In this document: positions 60,119 through 64,000 of the stretch, one piece after another | How the letters are laid out: every line of letters starts with the position of its first letter | Numbering within the stretch: the stretch's first letter is position 1 | From: Burkholderiales bacterium | GTDB lineage: Bacteria > Pseudomonadota > Gammaproteobacteria > Burkholderiales > Ga0077523 | Assembly (NCBI GenBank): GCA_022843925.1 | Contig: JALHMS010000016.1 | Location: 1-64,000, forward strand | Reading direction: 5' to 3' | DNA: 64,000 nt | Position numbers and translations under genes: made by a program | The notes under the pieces: model-generated | Database searches by the model: none | The model's input: only the letters and a program-made list of their open reading frames with translations | Told to the model about the DNA's origin: nothing

Positions 60119-62506
60119 ATGGACATCCGCATCGCACCGACCACAACGACCCCGCCCTCCCAGGACGAACTCCGCAAGCTGGACGCCTACTGGCGCGCAG
60201 CCAACTACCTCTCGGTCGGGCAGATCTACCTGCTCGACAACCCCCTCCTCCGCGAGCCGCTGACGATCGAGCACGTGAAGCCGCGCCTGCTCGGGCACTG
60301 GGGCACCTCGCCGGGCCTGAGCTTCATCCACGCGCACCTGAACCGCGCCATCAAGCGCGACGATCTGAACGTCCTCTTCATCTGCGGTCCCGGCCACGGC
60401 GGTCCGGCCCTGGTGGCCAACACCTGGCTCGACGGCACCTACACCGAGTTCTATCCCGACGTGACGCACGACGCCGAGGGGATGCGGAGACTGTTCAAGC
60501 AGTTCTCGTTTCCCGGCGGCATTCCCAGCCACGCCGCGCCCGAGACACCGGGCTCGATCCACGAAGGCGGTGAACTCGGCTATGCGGTGTCGCACGCCTA
60601 CGGCGCGGCCTTCGACAACCCCGATCTGATCGTCGCCTGCGTGGTGGGCGACGGCGAGGCCGAGACCGGACCGCTCGCCACCGCGTGGCATTCGAACAAG
60701 TTCCTCAACCCGATCACCGACGGCGCCGTGCTGCCGATCCTGCACCTGAACGGCTACAAGATTGCCAACCCGACCGTCCTGGCGCGCATCCCCCACGCGG
60801 AACTCGACGCGCTCTTCACGGGCTACGGCTACGAGCCCTACTTCGTCGAAGGCGACGAGCCGATGGAGATGCATACGCTGATGGCCGCCACCGTCGACCA
60901 CGCGCTGGCCAGGATCCGCACGATCCAGCAGACCGCGCGCTCGACCGGCGTCGCCGAGCGGCCGCGCTGGCCGATGATCATCCTGCGTTCGCCGAAGGGC
61001 TGGACCGGACCGAAGAGCGTCGATGGCCTGCAGACCGAAGGCTCGTGGCGCTCGCACCAGGTACCGTTGTCGGACATGGCGGCCAACCCCGAACACGTGA
61101 AACTGCTCGAGCAGTGGATGAAGAGCTACCGGCCCGAAGAACTGTTCGACGCCGACGGCGCACTGGTCCCGGAACTGCGCGCGATCGCACCCACCGGCAA
61201 CCGGCGCATGGGGGCCAACCCGCACGCCAACGGCGGCCTCTTCCTCGAGGACCTGCGGCTCCCCGACTTTCGCGATTACGCGGTCGACATCAGCCGACCG
61301 GGCGGAGCGTTGGCCGAGGCGACCCGCGTGATGGGCAGCTATCTGCGCGACGTGATGAAGCTCAGCATGGATCATCGCAACTTCCGCGTGATGAGCCCCG
61401 ATGAGCTGACCTCCAACCGCTGGGGCGCGCTGTTCGAGGTGACCAACCGTGCCTGGATGGCCGAGCGGCTCGCGGGCGACGATCACCTCGCGCCCGACGG
61501 CCGCGTGATGGAGATGCTGTCCGAGCACACCTGCCAGGGGTGGCTGGAAGGCTACCTGCTCACCGGGCGGCACGGCTTCTTCTCGTGCTACGAGGCGTTC
61601 ATCCACCTGATCGACTCGATGTTCAACCAGCACGCCAAATGGCTGAAGGTCACCAGCAAGGAGATCCCGTGGCGACGGCCGATCGCGTCCCTGAACTACC
61701 TCCTGACATCGCACGTCTGGCGCCAGGACCACAACGGCTTCTCGCACCAGGACCCGGGCTTCATCGACCACGTGGTCAACAAGAAGGCCGACGTGATTCG
61801 CGTCTACCTGCCTCCCGATGCGAACACCTTGCTGGTGGTCACCGACACATGCCTACGCAGCCGCAATCTCGTCAACGTGGTGGTGGCCGGCAAGCAGCCG
61901 CAGCAGGTCTGGCTGACGATGGACCAGGCGATCAAGCACTGCGCGACCGGCGTCGGCATCTGGGAGTGGGCCAGCAACGACTACGGCGCCGAGCCCGACG
62001 TGGTGATGGCGTGCGCCGGCGACATCCCCACGCTGGAGACGCTCGCTGCGGTCGACCTCCTGCGCCAGTGGGTGCCGGACTTGAAGATCCGCGTGGTCAA
62101 CATCGTCGACCTCATGACCCTGCAGCCACGCGAGGAACATCCGCACGGCCTGTCGAACAAGGACTTCGATGCCTTGTTCACCACGGATCGGCCGATCATC
62201 TTCGCCTACCACGGCTATCCGTGGCTGATCCACCGGCTGACGTATCGCCGCACCAACCACGGCAACCTGCATGTGCGCGGCTACAAGGAGGAAGGCACCA
62301 CCAGCACGCCGTTCGACATGGTGGTGCGCAACGACCTCGACCGCTTTCACCTGGTGGCCGATGTGGTCGAGCGCGTGCCACGGCTGACGCCGTTGGCTGC
62401 CTACATCAAGCAGCGCGTCCGCGACAAGCTGGTCGAGCACCGCGAGTACATCGTGCTGCGAGGCACCGACATGCCGGAGGTCGCCGACTGGAACTGGCCG
62501 GGATGA
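60119..62506 (+). CDS. xfp: Xylulose-5-phosphate/fructose-6-phosphate phosphoketolase
   Basis: A 795-residue thiamine diphosphate enzyme that splits xylulose 5-phosphate (and fructose 6-phosphate) with phosphate to acetyl phosphate. The start [20 protein letters not shown] is chosen at 60119. Family motifs: [77 protein letters not shown], and the ThDP site [20 protein letters not shown]. The C-terminus has [20 protein letters not shown]. Length is normal and no residue is lost. It is directly downstream of the broken phosphorylase, so the former glycogen-to-phosphoketolase operon keeps only this enzyme. No acetate kinase gene follows. Confidence 0.96.
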   Translation: MDIRIAPTTTTPPSQDELRKLDAYWRAANYLSVGQIYLLDNPLLREPLTIEHVKPRLLGHWGTSPGLSFIHAHLNRAIKRDDLNVLFICGPGHGGPALVANTWLDGTYTEFYPDVTHDAEGMRRLFKQFSFPGGIPSHAAPETPGSIHEGGELGYAVSHAYGAAFDNPDLIVACVVGDGEAETGPLATAWHSNKFLNPITDGAVLPILHLNGYKIANPTVLARIPHAELDALFTGYGYEPYFVEGDEPMEMHTLMAATVDHALARIRTIQQTARSTGVAERPRWPMIILRSPKGWTGPKSVDGLQTEGSWRSHQVPLSDMAANPEHVKLLEQWMKSYRPEELFDADGALVPELRAIAPTGNRRMGANPHANGGLFLEDLRLPDFRDYAVDISRPGGALAEATRVMGSYLRDVMKLSMDHRNFRVMSPDELTSNRWGALFEVTNRAWMAERLAGDDHLAPDGRVMEMLSEHTCQGWLEGYLLTGRHGFFSCYEAFIHLIDSMFNQHAKWLKVTSKEIPWRRPIASLNYLLTSHVWRQDHNGFSHQDPGFIDHVVNKKADVIRVYLPPDANTLLVVTDTCLRSRNLVNVVVAGKQPQQVWLTMDQAIKHCATGVGIWEWASNDYGAEPDVVMACAGDIPTLETLAAVDLLRQWVPDLKIRVVNIVDLMTLQPREEHPHGLSNKDFDALFTTDRPIIFAYHGYPWLIHRLTYRRTNHGNLHVRGYKEEGTTSTPFDMVVRNDLDRFHLVADVVERVPRLTPLAAYIKQRVRDKLVEHREYIVLRGTDMPEVADWNWPG

Positions 62507-62770
62507 TGTGAAGTGTGGACGGCGCAGCCTGTTGGCGCCGACAGATTGTTGACCCACTGTGCCGCCTGCAGCTTGGCCCGAGCCAGCTCACAGCATCTGT
62601 CCCACCGGCAACTGCTCGACAATGCTGCAGGCTGCGCTGAACACCCGGGTCAGTATGGAATCCGCAAAGCCCACCTCAACGGGTCAATTCTCGGTCGGCG
62701 TCAACACGGTCACGTCGGCCTTTCCGAGTCGGTGATCACGCGAGTCCACCTCCATGCAGCAACGACGACG
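62507..62770. other. Convergent region between phosphoketolase and amidase
   Basis: About 264 bp between two stop codons. No clear terminator hairpin or gene was recognised. Confidence 0.4.
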
Positions 62771-64000
62771 TCAGATGCGGGGACCCTTTCGCAGCAACGT
62801 CGCCTGCTCGAAGTCGTACGCCAGAGCCAGCAACTTCGCTTCGGTGAAGCGCGCCGGGCCGACGATGTCGATCGCGATCGGCCGACCATCGGCCAGGAAA
62901 CCCGCCGGAATGGTGATGACGGGCAGGCCCATCTCGTTGATCTGGGTGCCGACCACCTGGTCGCCGAGGTACTGCACGGTGTCGCCGTCGAGATCGGGCA
63001 ACGGATTGATGGATCGCGGCACGAAGAGGGCATCGATCGATTTCTCGGCCAGGATGTCTTCGTAGCGCTTGCGCAGTGCGGCCGCAGCTTCCATCACGGC
63101 AACGATTCGAGGATCGCCGGGTTGGACGTTGATGTCCGGATTGGCGAGCAGTCCATGGAGCGGTGCCGTGGTGCCGACACCGATGTCGAATCCGGCCCGT
63201 TCCTTGAAGTCGGCGCGCGACGCCGGGTTGTTGCCGCCGAGGCCGGCGAGGAAGGCATCGACGCCGGCCAGATAGGAATTGCAGTGCACGAAGAACCGGC
63301 GCGCGTCCCATTGATCCTTCCAGTCGGTGTCGCCGAACACCACGGGCACGGTGATCGCGCCGAGGGACTCGATGATCGCGACCATGCGCCGGTAGTGCTC
63401 GGCGACGGCCGGGTGCAGATCCGCCGCCCACTGACCCGGCTCGTACAGGCCGATGCGGGCACCCTTGAATGCACCCTTGCGCAACGCCGTGACATAGCCT
63501 GCCCCATCGCGAAACGCGCCGGCATCCGCGGCGGCGAGCGTGCGGGGATCCTTCTCGGTCGGCCCTGCGAGGACAGCGAGCAGGGCAGCCGCGTCGTACA
63601 CCGTCTTCGTCATCGGGCCGGGCACATCGTGATGGCTCGAAAGACCCGGAAACACCCCATGGATCGGGATCAACCCGAAGCTCGGCTTGAGCCCGACCAG
63701 GCTCTGCGCCGACGCGGGAAACAGGATCGATCCGGCGGTGTCGGTGCCGAGCCCGACCGTGCCGAAGCCGACGGACACGGCGGTCGCCGTGCCGGTGCTG
63801 GAAGCACCCGGCGCGAACCGATCGCCATAGGGGTTGAGCGCGTCGCCGTTATGGCTCGAGTCCGCACGGAGCCCGTCCAGACCGAAGTCGGGCAGGTTGC
63901 TCTTGCCGATGATGATCGCGCCCGCTTCCTTGAGCCGCGCCACGAGCATCGCATCCTCCACCGGCATGAGGTCGATCCCGTTGTGGCAACCGGTGGCCGG
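62771..64000 (-). CDS. Amidase (amidase-signature family), N-terminus beyond window
   Basis: About 409 C-terminal residues are present; the reading is open at base 64000. The Gly/Ser-rich amidase signature is clear: FAPGASSTGTATAVSVGFG followed by VGLGTDTAGSILFPASAQSL, holding the cis-Ser and nucleophilic Ser of the Ser-Ser-Lys triad. The catalytic Lys should lie upstream, outside the window. Further motifs are KPSFGLIPIHGVFP and the ending GLPVITIPAGFLADGRPIAI. Without GatB or GatC neighbours it is more likely a catabolic or peptide amidase than GatA. The substrate is unknown. Confidence 0.92.
   Translation of the reverse strand, partial: PATGCHNGIDLMPVEDAMLVARLKEAGAIIIGKSNLPDFGLDGLRADSSHNGDALNPYGDRFAPGASSTGTATAVSVGFGTVGLGTDTAGSILFPASAQSLVGLKPSFGLIPIHGVFPGLSSHHDVPGPMTKTVYDAAALLAVLAGPTEKDPRTLAAADAGAFRDGAGYVTALRKGAFKGARIGLYEPGQWAADLHPAVAEHYRRMVAIIESLGAITVPVVFGDTDWKDQWDARRFFVHCNSYLAGVDAFLAGLGGNNPASRADFKERAGFDIGVGTTAPLHGLLANPDINVQPGDPRIVAVMEAAAALRKRYEDILAEKSIDALFVPRSINPLPDLDGDTVQYLGDQVVGTQINEMGLPVITIPAGFLADGRPIAIDIVGPARFTEAKLLALAYDFEQATLLRKGPRI

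Overview
The window is high-GC, gene-dense DNA with Gram-negative envelope signatures (porin, OmpA-like protein, signal peptides). Four proteins carry C-terminal PEP-CTERM sorting signals. Together with an XoxF-type methanol dehydrogenase, a DabAB inorganic carbon system, phosphoketolase and PotDABC-type transport, this suggests an environmental betaproteobacterium that makes exopolysaccharide. No rRNA or tRNA gene was recognised, so the genus cannot be fixed from the sequence alone.

Layout. (1) 1-2400: the N-terminal part of a CPA2 cation/proton antiporter, a small MscS channel and an exported protein with a strong terminator. (2) 2950-6966: a 1,338-residue BTAD / class III cyclase / AAA-ATPase / TPR signalling protein. 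(3) 6977-13465: a tRNA-guanine transglycosylase fused to an MnmC-like methyltransferase, then a giant PEP-CTERM beta-repeat protein, then a relic of the tgt 5' end beyond it. (4) 13584-16820: katG behind a well-preserved OxyR-type site, then a 294 bp MITE-like element with CTAG target duplications, then a tyrosine phosphatase. (5) 16946-21072: dabB-dabA. (6) 21167-24735: a translationally coupled KAS III and ferritin-like pair, divergent from a sodium:neurotransmitter-type symporter. A small secreted-protein gene interrupted by a TAG codon follows. (7) 25394-29308: a polyamine-type ABC operon. (8) 29420-33067: a PAS histidine kinase, a 20-unit heptanucleotide array and a nitronate monooxygenase. 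(9) 34046-44147: two small PEP-CTERM proteins, nicotinamidase, a DcaP-like porin, a second giant PEP-CTERM protein and an OmpA-like protein. (10) 44304-51502: methyltransferases, a LysR regulator, an SDR, DCC and DUF4149 proteins, and a SWIM/SNF2 helicase. (11) 52558-58781: a xoxF-xoxG-xoxJ cluster that continues into a trypsin-like protease, a small Cys protein and a SoxYZ-like carrier, with a DUF3280-like gene facing it. (12) 59102-64000: an internally deleted alpha-glucan phosphorylase, an intact phosphoketolase and a truncated amidase.

How the genes work together. The xox cluster would oxidise methanol or other alcohols in the periplasm using PQQ and a lanthanide and pass electrons to cytochrome cL. 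DabAB would concentrate bicarbonate energised by an ion gradient. Phosphoketolase would feed acetyl phosphate to C2 metabolism. The PEP-CTERM proteins need an exosortase, which is not in this window. Signs of genome turnover are the tgt relic, the MITE, the deleted phosphorylase, the interrupted small gene and the heptad array. All sit between or beside intact operons.
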